Of a DNA stretch of 42,881 bases, positions 32,683-41,826 are shown piece by piece (positions within the stretch are counted from its first letter, which is position 1; every line of letters begins with the position of its first letter). Position numbers and translations under genes: made by a program. Under the pieces are notes generated by a model. That model was not told the DNA's origin and ran no database searches. It saw only the letters and a list, made by a program, of their open reading frames with translations. This DNA is from Bacillota bacterium. GTDB lineage: Bacteria > Bacillota > Clostridia > Saccharofermentanales > UBA5734. The stretch lies in the NCBI GenBank assembly GCA_029548445.1, contig JAKPNJ010000087.1, positions 1 to 42,881 of the forward strand, written 5' to 3'.

Positions 32683-33912
32683 ATGAGGGGGATTTCGGAA
32701 CATACGCCCAGTACCGTGAGAGTCAACAACCGGCGCCTGCTGCTCAACCATTTCGTCGAGTCCGAGTCCCTGATCGTATCCCAGATCCAGCAGGACATTT
32801 CCCTGAGCAAGACGACCCTGATGAAGATCGTCGACTACCTACTCGAGCGTGGCCTGATTCTGGAGAGCGGAAAAGTCAGCTCAACCGAGGTCGGCGGACG
32901 CAAACCCCTGAGTTACCGATTCAATGCCGATTACGGATACTGCATCGCCTTCCATATCTTTCCGGATGAATTGTACTCGGTTATCACGGACCTGCGGATC
33001 TCGATCCGAGCCGCCCACTCCGAACCACTCCACCCCGACATCTCTTTCGAAGACACCGTCCGGCTCATGATCCGGTCCGTATCGATCCTGCAGACCGTCA
33101 TCGGAACCACCGTGGATCGGATCATCGGCATCGCGGTCGGTTCCCACGGCCTGACAAACTACGAGGAAGGCACAACGCGAATATCTCCCCACTTCAAAAA
33201 CTGGCCGAAGGAAGCCAGGATCCGGGACTCCCTGGCCCAGGCTTTTCCCCAGATCCCCCATATCGTAGTCGATAACCAAATCCGGTTCCAGGCCCTGGCG
33301 GAGCAGACAAGGGGGATTGCCAGGGGACTGCGGAACCTGGTCGTCATCGAGGCAGGGATTGGCCTGGTGGCGGGCATCATCGTCAAGGACGAAATCAAGC
33401 GCGGGTCCCATTCCATTGCCGGTGAAATCGGCCATATGGTGCTGGCTCCCATGTCTGAAGAGATTTGTGCCTGTGGTGCCAAGGGATGCTTCGAGTCCAT
33501 GGTATCAGTGGAACGTGTGCTGCGAATCGCGACAACCTGGCGATCCCGTCACCCGGAATCCATCCTGTTCGCCGGCGACGAGACGCCTGACATGCCGGGC
33601 CTCTTTCGGGCAGTGGAGATGGGAGACCGGCTGGCCAGGCTTCTTCTGGATGAGGTGGCCCGCTGGTTTGCCATCGGGATATCCAATACCGTCCTGATGT
33701 ATGACCCGGACCTGGTCGTTCTCCAGGGTGTGTATGCCCAGGGCGGACCCGCTCTTGTGGACGCCATCGTGAAACATTGCTACGAGTTGTCGCCGGTCCT
33801 GGAATCGATCGGGGTCAATCTCGCCTTGTCCACTCTCGGCAAAGACCGCGGTGTCATCGGTGGCGCGTCCATGGTCATCTCCCGATTCATGAACGCCCTT
33901 TCCATGGACTGA
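32683..33912 (+). CDS. ROK-family transcriptional repressor
   Basis: The 409-residue regulator has an N-terminal winged helix (about 12-62: NNRRLLLNHF, ISLSKTTLMKIVDYLLERGLI) that binds DNA, then a ROK sugar-kinase-like domain with the zinc-binding motif CACGAKGCFE (about 262-272) and the late GGASMVISRF segment. ROK repressors (XylR, NagC, Mlc kin) release DNA on binding a sugar. I chose ATG 32683 because GGAGG lies 6 bases before it; the frame is open back to 32575 but that would cross the TATAAT box. It is divergent from the GH2/transport operon, its likely target, through the repeats in the shared region. Confidence 0.9.
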   Translation: MRGISEHTPSTVRVNNRRLLLNHFVESESLIVSQIQQDISLSKTTLMKIVDYLLERGLILESGKVSSTEVGGRKPLSYRFNADYGYCIAFHIFPDELYSVITDLRISIRAAHSEPLHPDISFEDTVRLMIRSVSILQTVIGTTVDRIIGIAVGSHGLTNYEEGTTRISPHFKNWPKEARIRDSLAQAFPQIPHIVVDNQIRFQALAEQTRGIARGLRNLVVIEAGIGLVAGIIVKDEIKRGSHSIAGEIGHMVLAPMSEEICACGAKGCFESMVSVERVLRIATTWRSRHPESILFAGDETPDMPGLFRAVEMGDRLARLLLDEVARWFAIGISNTVLMYDPDLVVLQGVYAQGGPALVDAIVKHCYELSPVLESIGVNLALSTLGKDRGVIGGASMVISRFMNALSMD

Positions 33913-34047
33913 CAAGATTCCGTCTTGCCGGTCATGGGGGATCCGGATGATAATGGCAACGGACGGACCCCATCGAACGGGGCGCCGCCGGGTGCCGGCC
34001 TGTGTCGCCGGATGCCGGCATGTGACGCCGCAGACAGGAGGACCCCC

Positions 34048-35166
34048 ATGTGGATCGATTCCCGTGGCACGCTCGTGGATACGCCGACCCTGCGGGCCGG
34101 TTGTATCGGCTGCGGATCCCATGCGTTCCGCAACATCTATCCGGCCCTGCAGTTCGCCCCGGTGGAACTGGCGGCGGTCTGCGACCTTTCCCTGGACAAG
34201 GCCCGGGCCTTTGCCTCGACATTCGGGGTCCCCACGGCGTACGCGGATTACCGCGACATGCTGGAAAAGGAGTCCCTGGACGCCGTGTTCGTGGTGGTGG
34301 GGTATGACCGGAACGGCCGGCCCCAATATCCCGCCATCGCCGCCGATTGCCTGGAGGCCGGCTGCCACGCCTGGATCGAGAAGCCCCCGGCGGCCACGGT
34401 GGCGGAACTGGAAGCCCTGGAGGCCGTCGCCCGGAAAACGGGCCGGCAGGTCGCCGTCGGCTTCAAGAAAATGTTCGCCCCGGCCAACGAGAAGGCCCGG
34501 GACCTGATGGACGACCCGTCATTCGGCGCCGTGACCCTGGCCAATTTCCAGTATCCCCAATCCATCCCGACGACGGAGGAATTCCGTCGGTATATCGGGG
34601 AGAAGTCGTTCGACTGGGAGGTCCTGGCCTTCCTGGACCACCTGTGCCACCCGGTGTCCCTGCTCGTGTTCCTGATGGGCCCGCCGGATGCCGTTTGTTA
34701 CGAGCGGAGCGCCAGCGGCGCCGGTGCTGCCCTCTTCCGTTTCGAGTCGGGAGCGGTGGCGACCCTCTCCCTGAACCGGGGCGCCGCCCTCAACGGGGGC
34801 ATGGAGCGAACCTTGCTCCTGTCGGACCAGGGACGGCAGATCCTGGTCGAGAACAACATTCGGGTCTCGTATCTCCAGGGGCCGGCCGGATTGGAGTACG
34901 GCCGCTCCCCGGATTTCTACGAGGGGGCTCCCGGCCAGGCCTCCGCGTTCTGGGAACCGGAGTTCTCCCTGGGGCAGCTCTACAACAAGGGGCTCTTCCT
35001 GCTGGGCTACTGCGGGGAGATCCGGGAATTCGCCGCTGCGGTACTGGAGAACCGGCCGCTCCGGAAAGGGCACCTGGCCCATGCCCGACAGGTGACACAA
35101 GTGTTCGAAGCCTTCTCGGAGGGCCCGGGCCGGTTTGTCCGGATCCCGCGGCAGGACAGGACCTGA
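34048..35166 (+). CDS. Gfo/Idh/MocA-family oxidoreductase
   Basis: The 372-residue enzyme begins with a Rossmann NAD(P)-binding fold (GCIGCGSHAFRNIYPAL, about 18-34; VCDLS after the second strand) and carries the EKPP motif (about 111-114), whose lysine is catalytic in this family, then the alpha/beta C-terminal domain with DHLCHPVSLL as the substrate-side His region. Members oxidise or reduce hydroxyls of sugars, inositols and sugar derivatives. I chose ATG 34048 because AGGAGG lies 6 bases before it. It is 135 bases after the ROK gene and in the same direction, so it probably handles the sugar released by the GH2 enzyme. Confidence 0.87.
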   Translation: MWIDSRGTLVDTPTLRAGCIGCGSHAFRNIYPALQFAPVELAAVCDLSLDKARAFASTFGVPTAYADYRDMLEKESLDAVFVVVGYDRNGRPQYPAIAADCLEAGCHAWIEKPPAATVAELEALEAVARKTGRQVAVGFKKMFAPANEKARDLMDDPSFGAVTLANFQYPQSIPTTEEFRRYIGEKSFDWEVLAFLDHLCHPVSLLVFLMGPPDAVCYERSASGAGAALFRFESGAVATLSLNRGAALNGGMERTLLLSDQGRQILVENNIRVSYLQGPAGLEYGRSPDFYEGAPGQASAFWEPEFSLGQLYNKGLFLLGYCGEIREFAAAVLENRPLRKGHLAHARQVTQVFEAFSEGPGRFVRIPRQDRT

Positions 35167-35219
35167 CCGGTCCGGATGCTGATGAATCAGAACCAGTGAA
35201 TCGGGAGGAGCCGTGACCC

Positions 35220-35744
35220 ATGCATCTGGAAGCCGAAACCACCATGACCCAAGCCCTTCTGCGACGCTTCATGACCTACCAGTTCCTTCGGAGGCGGGGA
35301 TCCTGGCAGGTGAACCTTTTCCTGATGCCATCCCTGCTGCTCTTGCTTCTGGCGGTTGCAGCCTTCACGCAGTCCTGGGATGGCGTATCCATCCCCCTGG
35401 TCGTGATGCTGGCCCTGATGTCGGTGTTCGTTCCGCTTTTCCCCTCCCTGGTCGCCAGGATGAGCTTTCGCCGGGCGCCCGCCGATCTCCTGACCCAGCA
35501 CTTTACCTTCGACGACGAGACCTTCGATGTGGAGAACAACCGCAGCGACCGGATCCAGGGGACGACCCACGCCCGCTATGACGGCCTGGTGTCGGCGGTG
35601 GAGACCCGGGAGGATTTCTTCCTGTATATCCAGAAGCACCAGGCCTTCCTGGTGGCCAAGGCGGATTTTCGGGTCGGCGATCCTGCTGACCTGTCGAAGG
35701 CGCTGGCGGATGCGCTGGGGGCGAAGTTCAGGAAGGTTCCATAG
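35220..35744 (+). CDS. YcxB-like membrane protein
   Basis: This 174-residue protein has two hydrophobic helices (about 32-49 and 55-75) and a C-terminal beta domain with the YcxB-family pattern: FTFDDETFDVEN, a strand ending RYDGLVSAVETREDFFLYI, and KHQAFLVAKADF (about 140-151). The family's function is unknown. The ATG follows GGAGGAG by 9 bases; an in-frame ATG at 35244 has no site. It is 53 bases after the oxidoreductase gene and ends 20 bases before the convergent GH28-like gene, with no obvious terminator between. Confidence 0.75.
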   Translation: MHLEAETTMTQALLRRFMTYQFLRRRGSWQVNLFLMPSLLLLLLAVAAFTQSWDGVSIPLVVMLALMSVFVPLFPSLVARMSFRRAPADLLTQHFTFDDETFDVENNRSDRIQGTTHARYDGLVSAVETREDFFLYIQKHQAFLVAKADFRVGDPADLSKALADALGAKFRKVP

Positions 35745-35764
35745 AGCGAGCCCACAGGCGGCTG

Positions 35765-37198
35765 CTACAGGAAACGAAGACCGGAGACGAACGGCCCGAC
35801 ATGAAAGCGGGCCCGGTCGGAGGCCGACAGGGGGGTCCCATCGGCGTGGAAAGCCCGGATCGTCATGTTTTCCACCTGGTGGTCCTTGTCATACCCGACA
35901 AAATGACCCCGGGCGTCCGCCGGCACCTGGATCCGGTCAAACCGAATGTCCCGGATGTGGCCGGGTTCCGGGTCCTTCGACCAGAAGTCCTTGACGATCA
36001 TGGCCACCATGACATACTGGTCCTCTTCCTCGATCCGGATATCTTCGAATGCGATGTCCGATACCGTGGCGCTGTCGCAGACCACGAGGCACAGGGAACC
36101 CAGTTCCGTGGTCCAGGTGGCCATGCTGTGCAGGACGTCGCAATCCCGGAAGACGACCTGCCGGATATCGGACCGGGTCTCGCAGCAAACGCCGAAGCAG
36201 CGGACCTTGTCGTTCCATACGATGCAGCGTTCGACCACAACCTCTCCGGCGCCCCCAAGCGGAGGCGGCTGCATGGACTTCAGGCAAATGGCGTCGTCTC
36301 CGGTCCGGATCAGGCAATCCGACACCCGAACGCCGATCGTGTCGACCAGGTCGATCCCGTCGCTGTTCTCCCGGTGACCGAAGATCTTCACATTCCGGAT
36401 CTCGGCCTCACGGCACCCAAACAGGGCGAGGCTCCATTCGGGGGAACCGACAATCGTGATGTCCCCGATCCGGATGTCCCGGCAGTTCCGAAACTGGATG
36501 GGACTCCTTGCGTGCCATCCCAGGGTCGACAGGTCCAGGAGGCCCCGACCCCGGATCGAGACGCCCGCCAGGTTCCGGCCGACGACGAAATCCCGGTAGC
36601 AGGCTTGTCCGGCCCAGTCCTTCAGGACCACCGGGGCTTCGCCTTCCGGGATGTGGGACCGGAGCACCGCGCCCCGTTCGAGGTAGAGCGTCATGCCGTC
36701 GGCCAGGTCGATCCAGGGGACGGAATGGACACCGGGCCCGAACCATAGGACGGACGGGTCGGCCGGGTCGGGCCGGTCGGTCTCGACTGGGTCCAGGCTC
36801 AGGAAGAGGGGACGCTCGCTTCCCTCCCCCGCCTCGACCACCCGGTGGCCCGGCGAATCCAGCGAAAAGACCAGGTCCCCATCCATCCGGGCTGCCGTTG
36901 TGCCCCTGTGCGCGGGCAGGATCCGGGGTTCTCTCCCGGGGCCCGCAGCCCAGGTCGGCCGAAGGCGGATCCGGACCGGTCCGTCCCGGCGATCGGGCCA
37001 GTCGGCCGAGGCGAAGGACAAGGGTCCCCCGTGGGTGATGGCAATGGCGTACACCGGAATTTCCCGGTCCTCGATCCAGGCCCGCCAGTCGGGTGACAGG
37101 ACGACTCCCTCCGGGTCGGCGGCATGGGGTTCGTCCCCCTGCCGGCGGAGACGCCCGGGGTCCAGCGGGGGCCGGATCGAGGCGGGAATCGGGTTCAT
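35765..37198 (-). CDS. GH28-like right-handed beta-helix glycosidase
   Basis: The 477-residue protein has repeated short strands of a pectin-lyase-type beta-helix and the GH28 acid motifs NSDGID (278-283) and GDDAICLKS (300-308), which supply the catalytic aspartates D280, D301 and D302. The usual later HG and RIK motifs of polygalacturonases are not clear; after the DD there is RCFGVCCETRSDI. It is therefore a divergent GH28-type or related enzyme acting on uronic-acid or rhamnose-containing glycans. No signal peptide is seen. I chose ATG 37198, which overlaps the upstream stop as ATGA and follows GGAGGG. It is the last gene of the GH36-GH39-GH28 operon. Confidence 0.8.
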   Translation of the reverse strand: MNPIPASIRPPLDPGRLRRQGDEPHAADPEGVVLSPDWRAWIEDREIPVYAIAITHGGPLSFASADWPDRRDGPVRIRLRPTWAAGPGREPRILPAHRGTTAARMDGDLVFSLDSPGHRVVEAGEGSERPLFLSLDPVETDRPDPADPSVLWFGPGVHSVPWIDLADGMTLYLERGAVLRSHIPEGEAPVVLKDWAGQACYRDFVVGRNLAGVSIRGRGLLDLSTLGWHARSPIQFRNCRDIRIGDITIVGSPEWSLALFGCREAEIRNVKIFGHRENSDGIDLVDTIGVRVSDCLIRTGDDAICLKSMQPPPLGGAGEVVVERCIVWNDKVRCFGVCCETRSDIRQVVFRDCDVLHSMATWTTELGSLCLVVCDSATVSDIAFEDIRIEEEDQYVMVAMIVKDFWSKDPEPGHIRDIRFDRIQVPADARGHFVGYDKDHQVENMTIRAFHADGTPLSASDRARFHVGPFVSGLRFL

Positions 37199-39528
37199 GG
37201 GCCCTCCCTCAGGATGAACTTGGCCTGGGATCCGGCTGCCCCATCCTGGATGAGATAGGTCAGCCGAATCCGACCGGTCCATCCCGTGGGCGCGTGCTTC
37301 TGCAGATCCAGGACCAGGCAGCCTTCCCGTTCGGCGATCCGGTAGACGATGGAGGCGGGCGCCTTCGTCCCCCAAGGCAGGACGGGATTTCCTTCCTGGC
37401 CGGCCAGGGCATAGAGAACCGAATTCCGGAACTCGTCCCCGACACCGTATTCGATCCGGATCCCCAGGGCCTTGGCCGCGCTGGGGGACGCGACGCCGGT
37501 GGTGGTGAAATCGATGTGGAGGGGATCCGCATCCTTGCATCCGTCCAGCAGGACACCGCAGGCCGCGGCGCCGCGGCTTTCGGAACCCATGCCCACCCAG
37601 GCCGAGCGGCTCCGCTCGTGCATGTCGGCACAGGGATGGTTGTCTCCCCGGTCGGGATACCAATAATCCTTGCGGACGATGGTCCCGGGACCTGCCTGTT
37701 CGGTCTCGAACTCGGCGCGGCCTGTCCCGTTGCTGATCTCGATGTACACCGAGCCATTCACCTGGATGTCCAGGTCGAGCTTGAGTCCCTGGGTCGACAC
37801 GCCGGTTTCCTTGCGCAGGATGCGCGGCGGGTCGGTGGCGGGATCGGATGGCTTCAGCGCATCGCTGATGGCGTAGACCGTGACATCCGCCTTCCGGAAC
37901 GGAATCCGGTCCAGCAGGACCTTGACCTGCCGTTCTGCGTTGCCGACATTGTAGATCACAAGGCCCGCCCGCTGGCCGTCGCATCCGGCCAGGGTCTCGA
38001 TGTCGGCCATCTTTTCCGTTGCATCCACCCGGTCCACCGGCAGCCGGGCATAGGTCCAGAGGGCCCGGTAAGCCGGGAAGCGCTCGCGGGTATCGTAGGA
38101 GATCAGGGAGAATCCGCTGGCCTGCTCGGACTCGGATCGCTCGTTGAATGTACAGGCCCAGAAGACCTGGGTCACGTCCGTGGCCCGGACCAGGCGTTCA
38201 ATCGCCCGGTACACATGCTTCACCATCAGGGAGTCGCTGTAGGTCGGGTCTCCCGGCTGGATCACGTTGAACTCGTTCAGGTGCTGCTGGACGGTGTCCC
38301 ACGCGGGATCCGCGGACAGGGCCTGCCGGATGGGGAACAGGTAACTGGCGTCGAAATTCGACAGGGAGCCGTTCTTGCCGTAGTAGTGCCAGGAAATGAA
38401 GTCCAGGGGGGCGGAATCCTCCCGGATCGCGTCCAGCAGCTTCTTCATGTTCCCATTGGAGACCATCTGGCCGATATACGCAGCCGACGCGCCGCCCACC
38501 AGGGCGTCCGGATTCGCCTCTCGAATCCCGGCCACGCCGTGGAGGTACATCTGGATGTACGCATTCCAGGTTCCCGTATAGAAGACCGTTCCGAAATCGG
38601 GCTCGTTCCAGATCTCATGGCCGGACAGGCGAATGCCGTTCTTCAGGAAATAGCCGGCGATGTTCCGGCACAACTCCTGCCACTTGCCCATGTCCGACGG
38701 CGGTTTCTTCCAGTCCCCCCCGTTTCCGGTGTACTGGGTCGAGGCAAAATAGACGTAGTAGGGGTTGATCCGGTGTTCCACCAGCCGGCGGGCGATCAGG
38801 TCCGGCATGACGAATTCCGAGTCCTTGCCGCCATTGGTCAGTCGATACCCGATGCCGCCGTACCCCATGAACAGGTCGATCCGCATGGATTCGGGCTGGA
38901 GGGCCATAACGGACGGCAGGCTGGACAGGGAGGTGTTGTTGAAACTGCCGGCAGGCCCGTACAGGTTCTGCCAGGTCCAGGTGGGGCTGAACTGGCTGAA
39001 TTTTTTCAGCCAGGGAATTTTCCGGCTGGGGGAGGAAAAATCGACATAGACGGCGTTGTCGGCTGTCAGGTCCAGGGCGTTGTAATGGGGCTCATCATCC
39101 GGAAGATAGGGATTATTGGGATAGGGCGATTCGTCATGCCGACCCAGCAGGGGGCCGGGCGTCACCACCGCCCCCGTGGGAGCCGGGGTCGCGGTGGCGC
39201 CCTGGGTCGGAGGCGGGGTCGGATCCGCAGGCGTCGACGACGGGGCGTCCGACGGGGTCGCGCCACTCGTGGGGTTCTCTCCTGTCGGCGAGGCCTCCGG
39301 CCATGTGGCCGTCGGCTCCTGGCCTGGCGAGATCGGCTCCGTCACCGATGGATCCGTGGGCCCGGACGTCGGTTGTCCGTCCGTCGGGATCCCGGAGGTT
39401 GGGGAAACCGGTCCCTGGCATCCCCCCAGCAACAGGCCCAGGCAGAGGGCCAGGGCGAGGGGCCGAAGGCGGCCCGGACGACGGACGGCCGGGCTGGACA
39501 GATGGTTCTGGGCGGATGTGGCCGGCAT
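37195..39528 (-). CDS. GH39-like glycosidase lipoprotein
   Basis: The 777-residue protein has a lipoprotein signal (hydrophobic 22-36, GLLLGGC with C37 lipidated), a Pro/Thr/Ser linker (about 40-125) and a TIM-barrel catalytic domain with HEIWNEPD (304-311, acid/base E309) and HLNEFNV (416-422, nucleophile candidate E419), the spacing expected of clan A enzymes such as GH39 xylosidases and iduronidases. A beta-sandwich follows, and residues about 600-777 look like an NPCBM-type sugar-binding module. It would work on the outer membrane face and release oligosaccharide for import. I chose ATG 39528, preceded by GGAGGAG with 4 bases spacing; the frame is open upstream but Arg-rich. Family could also be GH30/GH5-like. 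Confidence 0.82.
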   Translation of the reverse strand: MPATSAQNHLSSPAVRRPGRLRPLALALCLGLLLGGCQGPVSPTSGIPTDGQPTSGPTDPSVTEPISPGQEPTATWPEASPTGENPTSGATPSDAPSSTPADPTPPPTQGATATPAPTGAVVTPGPLLGRHDESPYPNNPYLPDDEPHYNALDLTADNAVYVDFSSPSRKIPWLKKFSQFSPTWTWQNLYGPAGSFNNTSLSSLPSVMALQPESMRIDLFMGYGGIGYRLTNGGKDSEFVMPDLIARRLVEHRINPYYVYFASTQYTGNGGDWKKPPSDMGKWQELCRNIAGYFLKNGIRLSGHEIWNEPDFGTVFYTGTWNAYIQMYLHGVAGIREANPDALVGGASAAYIGQMVSNGNMKKLLDAIREDSAPLDFISWHYYGKNGSLSNFDASYLFPIRQALSADPAWDTVQQHLNEFNVIQPGDPTYSDSLMVKHVYRAIERLVRATDVTQVFWACTFNERSESEQASGFSLISYDTRERFPAYRALWTYARLPVDRVDATEKMADIETLAGCDGQRAGLVIYNVGNAERQVKVLLDRIPFRKADVTVYAISDALKPSDPATDPPRILRKETGVSTQGLKLDLDIQVNGSVYIEISNGTGRAEFETEQAGPGTIVRKDYWYPDRGDNHPCADMHERSRSAWVGMGSESRGAAACGVLLDGCKDADPLHIDFTTTGVASPSAAKALGIRIEYGVGDEFRNSVLYALAGQEGNPVLPWGTKAPASIVYRIAEREGCLVLDLQKHAPTGWTGRIRLTYLIQDGAAGSQAKFILREGP

Positions 39529-39569
39529 GGTTCTCCTCCTTGTCGTGTCGCGTCTCATGCGCAACGGCT

Positions 39570-41675
39570 TCATGTGCATGGTCGGCCCGTGAAGGACAGG
39601 ACAGCGCCACAGAACGGGCCGGTTCCATCCAACAGGACCCGGGCGCCCTGCTTCCGAACGGCCAGGGCCGTTTCGCCAAACCACGCCGTGAGGTCGGCGG
39701 ATGCCAGCATCGGGATCTCCAGTTCGAGGGTCGATCCGACATCGCCGAATCCATGGACGACGGCCACGGCGTCCCCGGAATCCCGGGACAGGACGACGAC
39801 ACACTGCCATCCCTCCGGTCGGCTGTAGGACAGGACGGGCGGCCCCAGGCGCCGGGAACGGCCGTCCCGAAGGAGGGGTGCCATCTGTCGGTAGAACGCC
39901 GTGGCGGCCCGGACCCGTTCCTTCTGCCAGTCGGCCAGGCGGTCCAGGGGCCCCGAAAGACACAGCCGGCCCAGGAACCCGGCTGCCAGGGAGTAGACCA
40001 GGCGCCGTTCGGTGTCGGTCTCCCGGAGAACCGCCCAGATCTGGCTTTGCCTGGGCAGGACCGCCCGATGCAGGTTGGCGGCGATGATGGGGATATCGAC
40101 GCATTCATGGGAGTCGGAGAAGGAGGCCATGGAGCAGAGGGCCATCATGGACGGCTCCAGGCGGTGGCCGCCCGAGGAACAGTTTTCAACCACCAGGTCC
40201 GGCTGGTCCTCCCGGAGCCCTGCAAAAAAGCGCTGCATGGCCAGGGCCTGGAGGCGCAGGGATTCGGCGGGATACTCCCCTTCTTCCCCGTCGCACTCGA
40301 TCCCGAAGGTCTCGTTGTAATCGATCTTGACATACCCGAATCCGTTTTCGCGCAGGAAATCGTTGACGCTCTTTTTCAACCGGGCGACGACGGCCGGATT
40401 TCGGAAGTTCCAGAAAACCCGGTCGCTGGCGGACAGGACCCGGCCCCGAAGCGTCAGGAAACAGCTGGGATCTGCGGCAAACAGGGGCGATTTTTTTCCG
40501 ACATTCTCGTACTCGAACCAGATGCCGGGTCGGAGCCCCGCTTCCCGGATCCGGTCCGTCGTCGCGCGGATGCCCTCGGGAAACCGGTTTCGGCTGGGCG
40601 TCCACTGGCCGAAACTGTCGGCCCAATAGGAATCGGAGTACCAGCCGGCATCGATGACGAAGTACTCGGCGCCCAGTTCCCGGGCTGCATCCAACTGGGA
40701 CATCGCCCGTTCGTGGGTCGGGTTCCCCCAGCTGTCACAATATTCGTTATAAATAACCGGCAAATGCTCCTCCGATTCCGGCAGGCCGGAAAGAACCCGC
40801 CGATGCTCGTCCAGGAGCCGGTCGCACCCGTCGTCCAGGTCGCCGCGGCAAACGGTCAGGATCGCCTCCGGTGTCGAAAAGGACGTTCCGGGCCGGATCT
40901 CCTTCTCCCAATGGCCGAACTCATGGTCGGCGAGGCCCCCCGACAGGGAAAGCCCGTCCTTCCTTCGGTAGGCTTCCATCTGCCAGGACGCGCACCAGGC
41001 CAGCTGGGCAGCCCACAGGACGCCCCGCCGCGTGTCCTCGGCCGCGACAAAGGGAAAGAAACGCCGGACCGGCAGGGTCCCCACCTGGCCGAACCGCTCG
41101 CTCTTGGGGGCCCAGCGGGACCAGGACGGATCCAGCTGCAGGTCTTCCGCCACATGCCGGTCGTGGCGCCCCTCGGCGCTCCAGTAACTGCGGAGTCGAT
41201 GGATCACGAGGCTGCCGGGTGCTTCCCCGGATTCGAACGGGGTCAGGCCGGAGAGGGAAAAACTGGCGGCCATCTGGAGAACCGGCGTGGATTCGCCGTT
41301 GTTGTCGATCGTGAGACTGGACCGAAGGCTGCGGTTTCCGTGATGCACCAGGGTGTGGACCGCCGACACGTCGTCGCTGCCGAGAAAGTACGTCCGGACG
41401 GTTGTCCGGCCACCTTCCCGCTCCTCCTCCTGCCGAAGGAACCGGAACCGGAGCAGGCTTTTCGAATTGCGCATGGATACGCCGGCCGTGTACGGGCAGC
41501 CGGGCTCGTCCTCCGCGAAGTGGATCTGGAGAAGGGATTCCCTTTCCTGCCAGGCATCCGGCTCGATGCACGCTTCCATGCCGGAGGGAACCAGGAGCAA
41601 GGACATGCAATCTGGTCCACCATGATAGATGGCCGTCATATCCCCGAAACGGTATTCCTGCCTGTATTCAGACAT
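39570..41675 (-). CDS. GH36 alpha-galactosidase-like enzyme
   Basis: This 701-residue protein has the GH36 layout: N-terminal beta-sandwich, then a TIM barrel with NEYCDSWG (310-317), YFVIDAGWY (338-346), GIWFEYENVG (384-393), nucleophile D452 in YVKIDYNE (448-455), the ENCSSGGHRLEP loop (497-508) and the acid/base candidate D521 in SFSDSHE. It removes alpha-galactosyl or a related alpha-linked residue. The ENCSSGGH variant of the usual SSGGGR loop hints at a changed specificity. No signal peptide is seen. I chose ATG 41675, 7 bases after AGGAGG. It is the first gene of the operon and lies 41 bases before the GH39-like gene. Confidence 0.88.
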   Translation of the reverse strand: MSEYRQEYRFGDMTAIYHGGPDCMSLLLVPSGMEACIEPDAWQERESLLQIHFAEDEPGCPYTAGVSMRNSKSLLRFRFLRQEEEREGGRTTVRTYFLGSDDVSAVHTLVHHGNRSLRSSLTIDNNGESTPVLQMAASFSLSGLTPFESGEAPGSLVIHRLRSYWSAEGRHDRHVAEDLQLDPSWSRWAPKSERFGQVGTLPVRRFFPFVAAEDTRRGVLWAAQLAWCASWQMEAYRRKDGLSLSGGLADHEFGHWEKEIRPGTSFSTPEAILTVCRGDLDDGCDRLLDEHRRVLSGLPESEEHLPVIYNEYCDSWGNPTHERAMSQLDAARELGAEYFVIDAGWYSDSYWADSFGQWTPSRNRFPEGIRATTDRIREAGLRPGIWFEYENVGKKSPLFAADPSCFLTLRGRVLSASDRVFWNFRNPAVVARLKKSVNDFLRENGFGYVKIDYNETFGIECDGEEGEYPAESLRLQALAMQRFFAGLREDQPDLVVENCSSGGHRLEPSMMALCSMASFSDSHECVDIPIIAANLHRAVLPRQSQIWAVLRETDTERRLVYSLAAGFLGRLCLSGPLDRLADWQKERVRAATAFYRQMAPLLRDGRSRRLGPPVLSYSRPEGWQCVVVLSRDSGDAVAVVHGFGDVGSTLELEIPMLASADLTAWFGETALAVRKQGARVLLDGTGPFCGAVLSFTGRPCT

Positions 41676-41736
41676 CCTGAAACCTCCTGGCATAGCCATC
41701 ACATGGATTCATGTTTCCTGCTGGATTTCCCGAAAC

Positions 41737-41766
41737 TTGACGCAGGTCCATCCTCGACCCTATAAT
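41737..41766 (+). promoter_or_regulatory. Promoter of the AraC-type regulator
   Basis: TTGACG (41737-41742) and TATAAT (41761-41766) are separated by 18 bases, one base off consensus in total. Transcription would start near 41773. I found no equally good promoter for the divergent GH36 gene in 41676-41826, which fits a need for activation by the AraC-type protein. Confidence 0.75.
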
Positions 41767-41826
41767 TCCACTGAACAGAGGATGCCTGGAGCGTTTTTCG
41801 GGCCCCCGAATACGAGGTGTGTTGTC

